This document shows, piece by piece, positions 35,514-46,278 of a stretch of DNA of 64,000 nucleotides. Source of the stretch: an uncultured Sphingorhabdus sp. (GTDB taxonomy: Bacteria; Pseudomonadota; Alphaproteobacteria; Sphingomonadales; Sphingomonadaceae); NCBI GenBank assembly GCA_947492905.1, contig CANLOL010000001.1, positions 1,838,578 through 1,902,577 on the forward strand. The letters are read 5' to 3'. Both the position numbers and the translations under genes were made by a program. Each line of letters begins with the position of its first letter. The first letter of the stretch is position 1. Under the pieces are notes generated by a model. That model saw only the letters and a program-made list of their open reading frames with translations, searched no databases and was not told where the DNA came from.

Positions 35514-36923
35514 TTAATTTTTACCGTGAGATTGAATATCTTGGAGCTTTTTCCTGAGCGTATTGCGATTAATTCCAAGGATTGCAGAAGCTTTTAATTG
35601 ATTATTTTTACTTTTTAACATGACATATTTGAGCAATGGTTTCTCAAACTTCGTCAGAAGTTCGCTGTAAATATCGCCATGCGCAGATAATTGCTTCCAA
35701 TTCTCCGTCATATAATTTTCTATTGCTTCCTCAATAGTGAAACTCTGTATGTTCGGGATAACAGTCGCTGAATTTTCGGCCAAAGCGCTAACAGCTTCAT
35801 CGGAAATAATATCCGTTCTACATGTTACAACCAATCGCATTATAAAATTCTTTAATTCGCGCACATTACCGCGCCAAGGGAGTGTCTCCATTATCTTGAG
35901 CGCTTTATCATCAATATTTTTTAGGGGCAGTCCCTCATTTGGAGCTTGGGCTAAGAAATGCTTCACCAATCTTGGTATGTCGTCTCTGCGGTCCCGCAAT
36001 GGAGGAAGCGAAATAGGTACAACATTTAATCGATAATAAAGATCTTCTCTAAATTTATTAGCCTCTATTAATTCCTCTAAATTTTGATTGGTAGCCGCCA
36101 CGATACGCACATCTAATTTGATATTGGCTTTACCGCCTACCCTGTTAATTGCGCCGGTTTGCAAGGCCCTTAACAATCTTGTCTGAGCATGCATTGGCAT
36201 ATCGCCAATTTCATCCAAAAATAATGTTCCGCCTTGGGCTTGTTCAAATTTACCAATGGATTGCGCAACAGCTCCTGTAAAAGCGCCTTTTTCGTGACCA
36301 AATAATTCTGATTCAATCAATTCAGATGGAATAGCAGCCATATTGACAGCTATAAATGGCCCAGTTTTGCGATGCCCCAAATTATGAATAGCTTCAGCGA
36401 CTAATTCTTTGCCGCTACCAGATTCGCCCAGAACCATGACAGATAAGTCATTATTTAATAGGCGTACCACCATACGAAATACATCTTGCATCGCTGGACT
36501 GCGTCCAATGATGGGCATATTTTTTTCATCGAAGCTTTCATCAAATTGACTATCAACACTCTCTTTTTTGCAGCATTGTTTAACGGCGTTCACTAGCTCA
36601 TCTAAATCAAATGGCTTTGGGAAATATTCAAAAGCATCAACTTCGCTAGCCCTGACTGCTGTATCAAGCGAGTTTTGCGCAGATATGATTATGAATGGCA
36701 TATTGGGATATTGTTTTTTAATATCTGCTAGCGCCGAGATACCATCGCTATCTTTTAATATAACATCGGTTATCATCGCATTATAGGTATTTGTATTTAA
36801 GAACATATTGCGCGTTTCGCCATTATCGCAACTGTCCACTTGATAGCCAAAAGATTCCAAAGTCGCCGTAACAACGGTGCAAATGGAATCATCATCCTCA
36901 ACCAATAATATTTTCTGCGGCAT
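35514..36923 (-). CDS. ntrC: Nitrogen-regulation response regulator NtrC (sigma-54 activator)
   Basis: 469 residues. Receiver domain with Asp53 (MITDVIL), AAA+ domain with Walker A GESGSGKE, an intact GAFTGA loop for sigma-54 contact, Walker [12 protein letters not shown], and a C-terminal Fis-type DNA-binding helix pair ([22 protein letters not shown]). Activates nitrogen-assimilation genes when phosphorylated by NtrB. The ATG follows the ntrB stop directly. Confidence 0.96.
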   Translation of the reverse strand: MPQKILLVEDDDSICTVVTATLESFGYQVDSCDNGETRNMFLNTNTYNAMITDVILKDSDGISALADIKKQYPNMPFIIISAQNSLDTAVRASEVDAFEYFPKPFDLDELVNAVKQCCKKESVDSQFDESFDEKNMPIIGRSPAMQDVFRMVVRLLNNDLSVMVLGESGSGKELVAEAIHNLGHRKTGPFIAVNMAAIPSELIESELFGHEKGAFTGAVAQSIGKFEQAQGGTLFLDEIGDMPMHAQTRLLRALQTGAINRVGGKANIKLDVRIVAATNQNLEELIEANKFREDLYYRLNVVPISLPPLRDRRDDIPRLVKHFLAQAPNEGLPLKNIDDKALKIMETLPWRGNVRELKNFIMRLVVTCRTDIISDEAVSALAENSATVIPNIQSFTIEEAIENYMTENWKQLSAHGDIYSELLTKFEKPLLKYVMLKSKNNQLKASAILGINRNTLRKKLQDIQSHGKN

Positions 36924-38030
36924 TTATTTCTCTATTCCATGAGACATTGGCAATAATATCCTAAATATAGTTTGGCCATTTTGTTCGTCGCGTTCGTGCA
37001 AAATTCGGCTGTTTAATTGGCGAATAAATTTACGCACAATGGCCAAGCCTAAGCCCTGCCCTTCGCGTTTGGTGGTAACAAATGGCGTGAATAATTCATT
37101 TTGAATATGATCGGGAACACCGGGACCATTATCCTTTATCACCACTTCAATAGGCAGCTTAACAGTGTTTGTATTTTGATCATTAGATCGGCGTAAAGAA
37201 CCACTCATAACATAATGAGTTTTAATTAGAATCTCTGGATTCTCGACATCACGGCACGCATCAATTCCGTTTTGAATCAGGTTGATTAATATTTGCAAGA
37301 CTGCGTCATAGTCGACATAAATATTAGGTAATGAAGGATCATATTGCGTGATGATATCGGGAAATTTCGGATTAGCAATTCTTATAGATTGCAGCGCTTG
37401 ATCCAAAATTATATGAATATTTTCTTCTCTAAATTGCACCGGATTATGATTGCCCAAATTCTGCATTTGATCCAGCAATCGCGCTATCCGATCAACCTCA
37501 GTGACTATTAAATTGGTCATAGCCAATTCTGTTGCATCGGCCTTTTTTGCTAAAAATTGCGCCGCCCCCTTAATGCCAGCAAGAGGGTTTTTAATCTCAT
37601 GCGATAATATAGCGGGTGCCCCCATAGCCATTTGATCGCCAGCTTCGCTATGATCGCCAATATAATCTCGCTTCTCACGGCGCTTCACTATCATGATGAT
37701 GCGCATATCTTGATGGCTTTGCAGAGCATTTATCCAAACATCGACCAAAGCGCTGCCCGATGGTGTTATGATTTCCATATTCTGTGCAGATAAATCATTA
37801 TCCATAGTGACAAGGGCATCATTTATGCGCTTATCGTTAAATTTGATAATCTGCTCAACGGATCTATTTTCTATTCTATTTTTGCTGCGTTCAAAAAAAT
37901 CTTCACAGCTATCATTGGCTTTAACAATGATATTTTCTTTATTCACCAATAGGATTGGAATGGGAAGAGCAGAGAGAATAGCATTATCCTGCGCATTCAA
38001 ATCATCTATAACGGACATAGCTGGGTTCAT
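36924..38030 (-). CDS. ntrB: Nitrogen-regulation sensor kinase NtrB
   Basis: 368 residues, soluble. N-terminal PAS domain (about 12-120), H-box with His144 ([18 protein letters not shown]), N-box [11 protein letters not shown]1 DNGPGVPD and G2 [12 protein letters not shown]. Two-component kinase that phosphorylates NtrC, normally under PII control. It overlaps the dusB stop by four bases and abuts ntrC. Confidence 0.95.
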   Translation of the reverse strand: MNPAMSVIDDLNAQDNAILSALPIPILLVNKENIIVKANDSCEDFFERSKNRIENRSVEQIIKFNDKRINDALVTMDNDLSAQNMEIITPSGSALVDVWINALQSHQDMRIIMIVKRREKRDYIGDHSEAGDQMAMGAPAILSHEIKNPLAGIKGAAQFLAKKADATELAMTNLIVTEVDRIARLLDQMQNLGNHNPVQFREENIHIILDQALQSIRIANPKFPDIITQYDPSLPNIYVDYDAVLQILINLIQNGIDACRDVENPEILIKTHYVMSGSLRRSNDQNTNTVKLPIEVVIKDNGPGVPDHIQNELFTPFVTTKREGQGLGLAIVRKFIRQLNSRILHERDEQNGQTIFRILLPMSHGIEK

Positions 38031-39037
38031 GCGGCCGCTAATTTAGGATCAAGCAAGCCAGTGTAAAAACGCTCTAATTCGCCTAACACTTGTGATGGGT
38101 CATTCAATTTATTGACCATATTGCGAAATTCGGCTGAGCCTTTTAAACCTTTTGTATACCAACCAATATGTTTACGAGCGACCCCTACACCAACCTTATC
38201 CGTGTATAGCTCCATCATCGCTTTATAATGTTCCACAATCACATCATATTGCTCGGCCAAGTCGGGTTCATCAATAATGCGGCCATCGGTGAAATATTGC
38301 ATCACCTGCCCCAACAGCCAAGGTTTGCCATAGGCCCCGCGTCCTATCATGATACCATCGGCACCGCTTTGGTCTAAAGCATTTATGCTATCTTCAATAG
38401 AGCAAATATCACCATTTGCGATTAAAGGAATATTGATCGCATCCTTCACTTTGCGAATGAAACGCCAATCCGCACTGCCGCGATACATTTGATTGCGTGT
38501 ACGGCCATGCACAGTGATGAGCTTAGCCCCCAAATCTTCGGCAATATGCGCAAGTTCAGGCGCATTCAGGCTATCATGGCACCAGCCCATCCGCATTTTC
38601 ACGGTCACAGGAATATCTACGGCCTCAACAACGGCTTTGATTAGACTCGCCGCCAATGGTAAATCGCGCATCAAAGCAGAACCTGCATCGCCATTGACGA
38701 TTTTTTTGACAGGGCATCCCATATTAATATCAATGATAGCAGCACCGCGATCCGCATTTAATTTTGCGGCCTCGGCCATGGCGGTAGGCTCGCACCCTGC
38801 TAATTGCATAGACACGGGCTCTTCCAATGGATGCCATGCTGCTTTTTGTAGAGATTGCCGAGTTTCCCTAATCATTGCTTGGCTAGCAATCATCTCGGTA
38901 ACATTCAAACCACTGCCATAGCGGCGCACCAACGTTCTAAAAGGCATATCCGTAACGCCCGTCATAGGGGCCAAGACCACGGGGCATGGTATTTCAATCG
39001 TATCAATTTTTATCGGTTTAAGACGCATTTCGGTCAT
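38027..39037 (-). CDS. dusB: tRNA-dihydrouridine synthase
   Basis: 336 residues. FMN-binding TIM barrel with [12 protein letters not shown], the catalytic cysteine in NMGCPVKK (Cys108), [14 protein letters not shown] and IANGDI blocks. Reduces specific uridines in the tRNA D-loop. It is the first gene of the minus-strand dusB-ntrB-ntrC-ntrY-ntrX-hfq-hflX run, as is usual in alphaproteobacteria, so the operon promoter probably lies between 39038 and 39164. Confidence 0.95.
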   Translation of the reverse strand: MTEMRLKPIKIDTIEIPCPVVLAPMTGVTDMPFRTLVRRYGSGLNVTEMIASQAMIRETRQSLQKAAWHPLEEPVSMQLAGCEPTAMAEAAKLNADRGAAIIDINMGCPVKKIVNGDAGSALMRDLPLAASLIKAVVEAVDIPVTVKMRMGWCHDSLNAPELAHIAEDLGAKLITVHGRTRNQMYRGSADWRFIRKVKDAINIPLIANGDICSIEDSINALDQSGADGIMIGRGAYGKPWLLGQVMQYFTDGRIIDEPDLAEQYDVIVEHYKAMMELYTDKVGVGVARKHIGWYTKGLKGSAEFRNMVNKLNDPSQVLGELERFYTGLLDPKLAAA

Positions 39038-39164
39038 GAAAAGGCCAATCCTTATGCAATTTATCGGATAATATTTTCTCTATTGTGGCATTTGCCTAAT
39101 ATTTAGGCACTCCATAGCTATTAACAGCTTGGCGAGCAAGCCCTACATGTTTATGGGCTTAATT

Positions 39165-40331
39165 ATGAGTGCAAAATCGCAAAATGGTAGAGATAGAGGC
39201 TTAAAAAATATAGCCTTGATAGTAGCCGCAGGCAGCGGATCACGTTCGAAGCAAAAAACTCCTAAACAATATTCTAAAGTGCGCGGCAAAGCTATGATTG
39301 CGCATAGCGCTTTATCTTTTGCACAGCATAGTGAAATTGATGCTCTATATATAGTCATTGGCGAAGGCCAAGAAGAGCTCGCAAAAACAGCATTGTCCGA
39401 CATAAATATTAGCGGTTTCATAATTGGCGGAAACACACGCCAAGAGAGCGTGCGCAATGGTTTGGATTATCTGTCAGACATGCCAATCGACAATATTTTC
39501 ATTCATGATGCAGCACGGCCATTTTTGCCGCATAAAGTCATAGATGATTTGCTTATCGCCCTAGATAGACATGATGGCGCATTCCCCACGCTGCCAATAG
39601 CAGATAGCATAGCCTATGTGAACGATGGCACGATGGCGGCATCAGCCAATCGCGATGCGATGGCACGGGTGCAAACACCGCAAGCTTTCAATTTTCAGCA
39701 TATTTATGCGGCGCATAAGAATATCAAGGGCAATGATTTTAGTGATGATGCTCAAATCATGCATGCAGCGGGCCATAATATTGCTATCGTTAATGGTGAT
39801 GCATCGCTGCACAAATATACATTTGCAGAGGATTTTATGAACGAGACCCCTAAATTTCGTGTTGGCAGCGGCTATGATGTGCATCGCTTTGGTGCAGGCT
39901 ATGATCTATGGCTAGGCGGCATCAAAATTGACCATAACATGGGATTGGTAGGCCATAGCGATGCTGACATTGTTCTGCATGCGCTTACCGATGCTCTATT
40001 GGGGGCTTTGGCTATGGGTGATATTGGCGATCATTTTCCGCCTTCTGATCCGCAATGGAAAGGCGCATCGTCCGATATATTTATGAAATATGCTTGTAAA
40101 TTAGCGCATGATAAAGGCTATGCAATTTCAAATGCCGATATTACGATTATCTGTGAAGCGCCCAAAATTGGCCCTCATAGAGAAGATATTAGAAAAAATA
40201 TCGCCAAAATATTGGAAATATCCGTTGAACAAATATCTCTAAAAGCAACCACAACCGAAAAATTAGGGTTCACAGGCCGCGGAGAAGGCATGGCCGTTCA
40301 AGCGCAAATTTTAATCGAGAAATACGCATGA
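39165..40331 (+). CDS. ispDF: Fused IspD-IspF enzyme of isoprenoid synthesis
   Basis: Start placed at the ATG at 39165 (388 residues, MSAKSQNGRD...). In-frame TTG 39129 and ATGs at 39147 and 39153 are alternatives, and no ribosome site is decisive. The N-terminal IspD domain (2-C-methyl-D-erythritol 4-phosphate cytidylyltransferase) has VAAGSGSR and KTPKQY plus DAARPF. The C-terminal IspF domain (2,4-cyclodiphosphate synthase; about 230-388) has RVGSGYDVHRFG, the GHSDADIVLHALTDALLGA motif and TTEKLGFTGRGEG. It catalyses two non-consecutive steps of the MEP pathway. The fusion is common in alphaproteobacteria. It overlaps the next gene by four bases. Confidence 0.95.
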   Translation: MSAKSQNGRDRGLKNIALIVAAGSGSRSKQKTPKQYSKVRGKAMIAHSALSFAQHSEIDALYIVIGEGQEELAKTALSDINISGFIIGGNTRQESVRNGLDYLSDMPIDNIFIHDAARPFLPHKVIDDLLIALDRHDGAFPTLPIADSIAYVNDGTMAASANRDAMARVQTPQAFNFQHIYAAHKNIKGNDFSDDAQIMHAAGHNIAIVNGDASLHKYTFAEDFMNETPKFRVGSGYDVHRFGAGYDLWLGGIKIDHNMGLVGHSDADIVLHALTDALLGALAMGDIGDHFPPSDPQWKGASSDIFMKYACKLAHDKGYAISNADITIICEAPKIGPHREDIRKNIAKILEISVEQISLKATTTEKLGFTGRGEGMAVQAQILIEKYA

Positions 40332-40819
40332 GTATTTTACCCGATGCAATGACACAAGCCGCGCAATTGGTGGTTTCAGAGAATATTGAGGCAATGCGCA
40401 AAATTGCCACAGCAGAAAGCTGCACAGGCGGCCTTATATCTGCTGCAATTACCGAAATATCAGGCAGCAGCGCAATATTGGATCGTAGTTTCATTACCTA
40501 TAGCAATGAAGCCAAACAGGAAATGTTGGGCGTCTCAAAAACTATCATTGACGAAAATGGCGCGGTATCCCTGCCCGTGGTCAGGGCTATGGCGATAGGC
40601 GCTGTTGCCCGCAGCAATGCTGATATAGCTATTTCCATTAGTGGTATCGCAGGCCCCAATAGCGATGATAGCAAGAAACCTGTTGGCATGGTGGCCTTTG
40701 CTTTGGCGGATGAAAATGGGGTGTTAAAAGAGTCTATTGAATATTTCGGCGAAGAATTAAGCCGTTCTGATGTACGGTTAAAAGCAGCTTTATTCGCTCT
40801 AAATTGGTTGCGACCTTAG
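40328..40819 (+). CDS. pncC: CinA C-terminal-domain nicotinamide-nucleotide amidohydrolase
   Basis: 163 residues; only the CinA C-terminal (PncC) domain, without the N-terminal competence/damage domain. Seen: the ATAESCTGGLISAAIT active-site motif (about 27-42) and SGIAGP near 105. The family deamidates nicotinamide mononucleotide to nicotinate mononucleotide in NAD salvage. The ATGA overlap with ispDF indicates coupling. It is convergent with the coq10-like gene, eight bases apart. Confidence 0.92.
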   Translation: MSILPDAMTQAAQLVVSENIEAMRKIATAESCTGGLISAAITEISGSSAILDRSFITYSNEAKQEMLGVSKTIIDENGAVSLPVVRAMAIGAVARSNADIAISISGIAGPNSDDSKKPVGMVAFALADENGVLKESIEYFGEELSRSDVRLKAALFALNWLRP

Positions 40820-40827
40820 CAGCTTCA

Positions 40828-41259
40828 TCACCCATAAAGGTAATGCGCGCGCTGTTCAAAGGCGCCCGTCATCTTGGTCAAAGCTGCTTCGAAAAATTGC
40901 CCTGCTAATTTCTCAAATATCTTGCTCTTAAACGCAAAATCAACCTTGAAATCAACATCGCATCCGCCATCTTCCCTGCCAATAAATTGCCAATCATTGC
41001 GTAAATATTTCAGCGGGCCATCAATATAATCGACATGGATGGATTGATTAATATTTTTCACTACGCGCGATGTAAAACTCTCTCGCAGCGATTTGAAACC
41101 AACAATCATATCGGCAAGAGCTTCTGTTTCGCTATCTTTTTTTACACGAAGAGCAATAACCCACGGCAAAAATTCAGGATATTTTTTGATATCAGCCACC
41201 AGTGCATACATTTGACTATCACTATAGGGCAAATGCCTGATTTCATGATGCTGAGGCAT
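40828..41259 (-). CDS. COQ10/RatA-type SRPBCC lipid-binding protein
   Basis: 143 residues. START/SRPBCC helix-grip fold of the COQ10 (RatA) group: N-terminal RHLPYSDSQMYALVADIKKYPEFLPWV and a C-terminal helix (GQFFEAALTKMTGAFEQRA). In alphaproteobacteria these proteins are thought to help ubiquinone function; the E. coli homologue RatA was reported to act on ribosomes, so the role is not certain. It follows lipA by two bases on the same strand. Confidence 0.92.
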   Translation of the reverse strand: MPQHHEIRHLPYSDSQMYALVADIKKYPEFLPWVIALRVKKDSETEALADMIVGFKSLRESFTSRVVKNINQSIHVDYIDGPLKYLRNDWQFIGREDGGCDVDFKVDFAFKSKIFEKLAGQFFEAALTKMTGAFEQRAHYLYG

Positions 41260-41261
41260 TA

Positions 41262-42233
41262 TTATCCCGCACTAGCCTTGGCTAATTTCGCATTTCGAGC
41301 ATCGCGTAATTTGGCAAAATCATCACCCGCATGATAGCTAGAGCGCGTTAGCGGGCTTGATGCAACCAATTCAAACCCTTTTGCACGGCCAATGGCGGCA
41401 TAGGCATCAAAAGCGGCCGGTGTTACAAATTCCTCAACCTTGGCATGTTTAGGAGTGGGCTGTAGATATTGTCCTAATGTTAGGAAATCTATATTGGCAC
41501 TGCGCATATCATCCATCACTTGATGCACTTCTAAACGCGTTTCACCAAGGCCCATCATCATACCAGATTTGGTGAATATCGATGGATCAAGCCTTTTTAC
41601 AGATTCGAGCAAACGTATAGACGCATAATAGCGCGCACCGGGACGAATAGTTGGGTAAAGACGCGGTATCGTCTCTAAATTATGATTATATACATCAGGA
41701 CGAGCCGTAACAATGGCCTCTACTGCGGCTTCTGATTTGTTGCGAAAATCAGGCGTTAATATCTCAATCGTTGTATTGGGTGTGGTACGGCGCAGAGCCT
41801 CTATCACTTTGACAAATTGGCTTGCTCCGCCATCGGGCAAATCATCACGGTCCACAGAAGTCACAACAATATGCTCTAACCCCATAGCCGCCGCTGCATC
41901 AGCAGTATGTTGCGGTTCTTTTGGATCTACAATACGCGGCATACCCGTTTTAACATTACAAAATGCACAAGCCCGCGTGCAAACATCACCCAAAATCATC
42001 ACTGTTGCATGTTTTTTGGTCCAGCATTCTCCAATATTAGGGCATGCAGCTTCTTCGCAAACCGTATTGAGGTTAAGCTCTCGCATCAATTTTTTGGTTT
42101 CTGCAAAGCCTTTGCTCGTAGGGGCTTTGACACGAATCCAATCTGGTTTCCTCTGACGCACAGGCCTATCTTCGATGTTCATATCATCTTGAGCTGATAT
42201 ATTGGTATCGGGGATATTTTTAATTGTTTCCAT
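41262..42233 (-). CDS. lipA: Lipoyl synthase
   Basis: 323 residues. Radical SAM enzyme that inserts two sulfurs into protein-bound octanoyl groups. The auxiliary cluster cysteines are Cys59, Cys64 and Cys70 ([14 protein letters not shown]); the radical-SAM cluster is Cys85-x3-Cys89-x2-Cys92 (CTRACAFC). The product cofactor serves the dehydrogenase complexes that use LpdA, encoded far upstream in this window. It forms an operon with the COQ10-like gene. Confidence 0.97.
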   Translation of the reverse strand: METIKNIPDTNISAQDDMNIEDRPVRQRKPDWIRVKAPTSKGFAETKKLMRELNLNTVCEEAACPNIGECWTKKHATVMILGDVCTRACAFCNVKTGMPRIVDPKEPQHTADAAAAMGLEHIVVTSVDRDDLPDGGASQFVKVIEALRRTTPNTTIEILTPDFRNKSEAAVEAIVTARPDVYNHNLETIPRLYPTIRPGARYYASIRLLESVKRLDPSIFTKSGMMMGLGETRLEVHQVMDDMRSANIDFLTLGQYLQPTPKHAKVEEFVTPAAFDAYAAIGRAKGFELVASSPLTRSSYHAGDDFAKLRDARNAKLAKASAG

Positions 42234-42362
42234 ATCACTCCAGATAGCGCTAAGATATCCATGTTGCTAGTATTATTTAGCATAGTTTTATGTCCAATTG
42301 TAAGAATCATATCCTATGATTTAACCTAAGCTTATGGTTGCCAGTCTTTAGAGATTTTATTT

Positions 42363-42971
42363 ATGGAATTTGACCCCGAAAATCTGACGCTAACCGAAGT
42401 GCTGCGAGATTCTTTTCAACATTTGGACGATGCTGTTCACAATAGAAAATCTCCTATGCGATGTCCGATAGTCGCTACTATTGGCGATAATGGACCTAAT
42501 CAGCGTATCATGGTGCTGCGTGAATTTGATCAAGATAATAGAGTTTTGCGATTTCATACGGACTTTAGGTCTCCTAAAGTCGCTGAATTGGAACAAAATG
42601 ATAAAATCTCTATATTGGCCTATGATCCTGAAAAACGCGTTCAGTTAAAAATATATGGTACAGCAAAAATATATAATGAAGGTGATTTAGCAACAGAAGC
42701 TTGGATACAAACAGACACTATGGGCCGCAGATGCTATTTATGCGAACCAGGCTCAGGCGCAAAATCATCTGCGCCCGATTCCGGCCTATCTAAGGACATA
42801 CAGAGCCGCAGACCTACAATAGAAGAAACAGAAGCTGGCCGCAAAAATTTCGCCATATTATTAGCGAATTTCCATCAAATTGATTGGATGTATCTAAACA
42901 GCCAAGGCAATCGCGGAGCAAGCTTTCATCTGCGGGGCAATGACTGGTCAGGCCATTGGATTATCCCCTGA
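42363..42971 (+). CDS. Pyridoxamine 5'-phosphate oxidase-family flavoprotein
   Basis: 202 residues. FMN-binding split-barrel fold: CPIVATIGDNGPNQRIMVLREFD near the N-terminus, FHTDFRSPKVAELEQN (FMN phosphate region), and VQLKIYGTAKI. The C-terminus (GASFHLRGNDWSGHWIIP) lacks the exact PdxH signature, so it is probably a relative (Alr4036/HugZ-like pyridoxamine-oxidase fold) rather than PdxH itself. Divergent from lipA and convergent with the LuxR gene. Confidence 0.82.
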   Translation: MEFDPENLTLTEVLRDSFQHLDDAVHNRKSPMRCPIVATIGDNGPNQRIMVLREFDQDNRVLRFHTDFRSPKVAELEQNDKISILAYDPEKRVQLKIYGTAKIYNEGDLATEAWIQTDTMGRRCYLCEPGSGAKSSAPDSGLSKDIQSRRPTIEETEAGRKNFAILLANFHQIDWMYLNSQGNRGASFHLRGNDWSGHWIIP

Positions 42972-42982
42972 ATATAGCGATA

Positions 42983-43750
42983 TTATAATTTCAAATTATT
43001 CGTAGCTATTGCCGCCAATATGGCTCCTAATTTACTATTCACTTGGAATTTTTTATAAATTCTGCGTGTATATGTTTCCACGGTTGGCGGTTTTAATCCT
43101 GATATTATGGCAATGTCATATTTGCTTTTTCCTAAGCTTAGCCAATGCAATACTTCAATTTCGCGCGCGGATAATTTAACTTTCGCTATGCGGTCCTGAT
43201 AATATGTCACTAACATATTATGCGAAATCAAAGCCAATTTTCGCAATTCTAATAAGAGTAATTCATCCAAATCATTTACTGGTTTTTCAAACCCAAAACA
43301 CATGCAACCCTCTATTTTATAAGGACCATAAACAGGGATTATATATTCATCTACAATCCCGAGGTCAGCTACTTTAGTGACCAATCTTTCCAGCAATTTT
43401 CTTGGATCTGGATGCCCTATATTTAGGAGTGGTTTTTCCTCAGTCTTTTTCAATAAAGCCAGATAATTATTCGGTACACCATTTGATATAACACCATCAT
43501 GAGCCCTTTTCACTAAATCTATAAATTCAGTATTATTCATTTTTTTACTAAGCGCTCTTTTGTCGGTAAAATAACTTCTATGAACTCCTTTATTTTCTAA
43601 AACAAAAGTAGGCGCCACATGATAACTAAAAGAGATTGAGCCATATGCTCTTGAAAAATATAATATTCTTTTGATTATCCCTATTGGTTTATTTGGCATA
43701 GGCCCATTTATTAATTTACCCAATTCTTCATTTATCTTCTTATCTAACAT
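42983..43750 (-). CDS. LuxR-type regulator (apparent solo)
   Basis: 255 residues. The N-terminal part (about 20-180) resembles an autoinducer-binding domain (LGIVDEYIIPVYGPYKIEGCMCFGF). The C-terminal part is a GerE/LuxR helix-turn-helix (LSAREIEVLHWLSLGKSKYDIAIISGLKPPTVETYTRRIYKKFQV). No LuxI-type synthase is in the window, so it would be a solo responding to exogenous or non-AHL signals. It is divergent from a MarR-like regulator gene. Ligand unknown; the N-terminal assignment is by pattern only. Confidence 0.82.
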   Translation of the reverse strand: MLDKKINEELGKLINGPMPNKPIGIIKRILYFSRAYGSISFSYHVAPTFVLENKGVHRSYFTDKRALSKKMNNTEFIDLVKRAHDGVISNGVPNNYLALLKKTEEKPLLNIGHPDPRKLLERLVTKVADLGIVDEYIIPVYGPYKIEGCMCFGFEKPVNDLDELLLLELRKLALISHNMLVTYYQDRIAKVKLSAREIEVLHWLSLGKSKYDIAIISGLKPPTVETYTRRIYKKFQVNSKLGAILAAIATNNLKL

Positions 43751-43846
43751 CCAGCCCCCCTGGTAATTAGTTAAAATTTTTACGTAGATTTTATTGACAC
43801 CGATGTCATATAGCTATCTATATTAAAAACATATATAAAAAAAGTA

Positions 43847-43858
43847 ATGCAGCTGCAT
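43847..43858. promoter_or_regulatory. Perfect 12-bp palindrome between the LuxR and MarR-like genes
   Basis: ATGCAGCTGCAT is a perfect palindrome in the shared intergenic region, 61 bases upstream of the MarR-like start and 97 bases from the LuxR start. A TTGACA hexamer at 43794-43799 on the plus strand, upstream of AT-rich TCTATATT, could be the promoter it regulates. Candidate operator for either regulator; unproven. Confidence 0.4.
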
Positions 43859-43918
43859 GACAAGACAAATAGAAATTCTTGGGGAAGAATGTATAACATC
43901 AAATAATGGGGGTATATT

Positions 43919-44329
43919 ATGAACAATTTGTTACTAAAAGATACATATGATCAAGATGATATTGATGTAACCTATACTAATGAATATGATAAAACTGCTC
44001 AAATAAAAGAGTTTAAAAGTAAATATAACGATTTTCGAAACATTCGCAAAAAATTATTACCCTTTTTGGATTGTGGTAATAATATTTGGACAGTTGTGTA
44101 TCAAATATACGAATCAGAACTTAATGGTGACACATTATATGTCAGCAACATTGGTGACTTAACGGGAATGCCGCAAACAACGGTCATTCGTTATCTCAAT
44201 AAATTATCAGATAATGATTTGGTTTGGCGCATACGCCACTGCAATGACAAACGTATGATAAAAGTGCGCCTTTCACCTATGTTCAAAAACCAATTAGATG
44301 AATTATTCTCTCAAACTACAATGACTTGA
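43919..44329 (+). CDS. MarR-like winged-helix regulator
   Basis: 136 residues. A winged-helix DNA-binding region (about 70-125): LYVSNIGDLTGMPQTTVIRYLNKLSDNDLVWRIRHCNDKRMIKVRLS, typical of MarR-type proteins. The N-terminal half is charged and helical (dimerisation region?). The ATG follows a strong GGGGG ribosome site (aatgggggtatatt). Its divergent pairing with a LuxR solo suggests a linked regulatory circuit. No target or ligand is evident. Confidence 0.8.
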   Translation: MNNLLLKDTYDQDDIDVTYTNEYDKTAQIKEFKSKYNDFRNIRKKLLPFLDCGNNIWTVVYQIYESELNGDTLYVSNIGDLTGMPQTTVIRYLNKLSDNDLVWRIRHCNDKRMIKVRLSPMFKNQLDELFSQTTMT

Positions 44330-44375
44330 TCATTATAATTAAGTAATAATATTACCCCAGCCCTAATCTATAATA

Positions 44376-44390
44376 GCTGAAAAAATCAGC
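44376..44390. terminator. Short hairpin between convergent MarR-like and ettA genes
   Basis: GCTGA-AAAAA-TCAGC forms a five-base stem between the two convergent gene ends. It lacks a strong T-run and is short, so a terminator role is only possible. Confidence 0.3.
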
Positions 44391-44399
44391 ACAGATTAA

Positions 44400-46079
44400 T
44401 TAGCGCGTTAATTTTTTATAGGCCACCCGTGTTGGACGATCGGCGGCATCACCCAATCTTCTGCGTTTATCTTCTTCATAGGCTTCAAAATTACCTTCGA
44501 ACCATTCCACATGGCTATCGCCTTCAAATGCCAAGATGTGCGTTGCAAGCCTATCCAAGAAGAAGCGATCGTGCGAGATAACCACAGCGCAGCCAGCAAA
44601 GCTCTCAAGTGCCTCTTCTAAAGCCGCTAATGTTTCCACATCCAAATCGTTGGTCGGTTCATCGAGCAGCAACACATTACCGCCTTCTTTAAGCATTTTG
44701 GCCATATGAACACGGTTTCTTTCACCGCCCGACAATGTTCCCACAATCTTTTGTTGATCGCCGCCTTTGAAATTAAAGGCCCCTACATAAGCGCGCGTTG
44801 ACATCTCATGCTTGCCTAGAGTCATATAATCATGGCCATCGGAAATCTCTTCCCATACATTTTTCTTAGCATCCAAATCATCGCGGCTCTGATCAACAAA
44901 ACCCAATTTAACGGTTTCACCCACCTCAATGCTGCCGCTGTCTGGTGTTTCTTGGCCAATAATCATCTTAAACAAAGTGGTTTTACCCGCGCCATTGGCG
45001 CCAATAACACCGACAATACCGCCCGGAGGCAGCAAAAAGTCCAAATCTTCGAACAATAATTTATCACCGAAAGCCTTGGTAAGTCCTTTGGCTTCGATAA
45101 CTTTACCGCCAAGACGTTCTGGCGTTTGAATAACGATTTGCGCTTTACCCGGTGCGCGATTTTCCTGCGCTTCTACCAATTGATCGAAAGATTTAATACG
45201 CGCTTTGGATTTGGTTTGCCGCGCTTTGGGTGATTGCCGTATCCACGCCAATTCATCAGCTATGGCTTTTTGTTTGCCAGCATCTTCGCGGGCCTCTTGT
45301 TCTAGGCGCTTCACTTTCTTTTCAAGATAAAGCGAATAATTACCCTCATAAACGAAATAGCGTCCCCGATCGAGTTCCAAAATCCAGCTCACCACATTAT
45401 CCAAGAAGTAACGATCGTGGGTCACAAGAATCACATTACCCGGATAATCGGTAAGATGTTTTTCTAACCAAGAAACAGATTCGGCATCCAAATGGTTGGT
45501 TGGCTCATCGAGCAGCAAGATATTGGGTTTTTCAAGCAATAAGCGCGTTAAGGCAACACGGCGCTTTTCACCACCCGATAGATTGGTTACCGATGAATCG
45601 CCCGGAGGACAGCGCAAAGCTTCCATGGCTATTTCCAATTGATTGTCGAGCGTCCAACCATCAACGGCATCAATCTTTTCTTGAAGCTCGCCCATTTCAC
45701 CCATTAATGCATCAAAATCTGCATCTTCTGGAGGATCGCCCATAATATTTGATATTTCATTGAACCGTTCGACCAAATCCGCCACTTCACGAACGCCGTC
45801 CATCACATTTTCTTTAACGGTTTTATTGCCATCAAGCTCTGGTTCTTGCGCCAGATAACCAACGGTAATCCCCTCGCCTGCCCAAGCTTCCCCTGTAAAT
45901 TCAGTGTCCAAACCAGCCATGATCTTCATCAATGTTGATTTACCCGTACCATTAGGGCCAACGATACCAATTTTAGCATCGGGATAGAATTGCAGATGAA
46001 TATCCTTTAGCACCGGTTTATTGGCCCCTGGGAAGGTTTTGGTCATATTCTTCATAACAAAGCTATATTGAGCCGCCAT
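44400..46079 (-). CDS. ettA: ABC-F protein EttA (energy-dependent translational throttle)
   Basis: 559 residues, no membrane segments. Two ABC ATPase domains: GPNGTGKST / LSGGEKRR / LLLDEPTNHLD, and GANGAGKTT / LSGGERNR / LLLDEPTNDLD. They are joined by the ABC-F linker containing the arm (about 240-305, with AWIRQSPKARQTKSKARI). EttA binds the ribosomal E site and gates the first peptide bond according to ATP/ADP ratio. Length and linker match the EttA subgroup. Confidence 0.96.
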   Translation of the reverse strand: MAAQYSFVMKNMTKTFPGANKPVLKDIHLQFYPDAKIGIVGPNGTGKSTLMKIMAGLDTEFTGEAWAGEGITVGYLAQEPELDGNKTVKENVMDGVREVADLVERFNEISNIMGDPPEDADFDALMGEMGELQEKIDAVDGWTLDNQLEIAMEALRCPPGDSSVTNLSGGEKRRVALTRLLLEKPNILLLDEPTNHLDAESVSWLEKHLTDYPGNVILVTHDRYFLDNVVSWILELDRGRYFVYEGNYSLYLEKKVKRLEQEAREDAGKQKAIADELAWIRQSPKARQTKSKARIKSFDQLVEAQENRAPGKAQIVIQTPERLGGKVIEAKGLTKAFGDKLLFEDLDFLLPPGGIVGVIGANGAGKTTLFKMIIGQETPDSGSIEVGETVKLGFVDQSRDDLDAKKNVWEEISDGHDYMTLGKHEMSTRAYVGAFNFKGGDQQKIVGTLSGGERNRVHMAKMLKEGGNVLLLDEPTNDLDVETLAALEEALESFAGCAVVISHDRFFLDRLATHILAFEGDSHVEWFEGNFEAYEEDKRRRLGDAADRPTRVAYKKLTR

Positions 46080-46278
46080 GGTTTTACTCTTTCTTATTTA
46101 AGCACATAATATTGGGAATATACCCACTATTTAGGTCTATAATTGTTTGAATTTAACTATTGATGCTCCCTAACCAATCACTTGCGTCATCGCAAGGCCA
46201 AACAGTGTCAGAATCTTAGCGCTGGAAAACAGTTTCAAGCGTTGCAATGTTGGTAAAAGCCGTTATCAAATATGCGCT

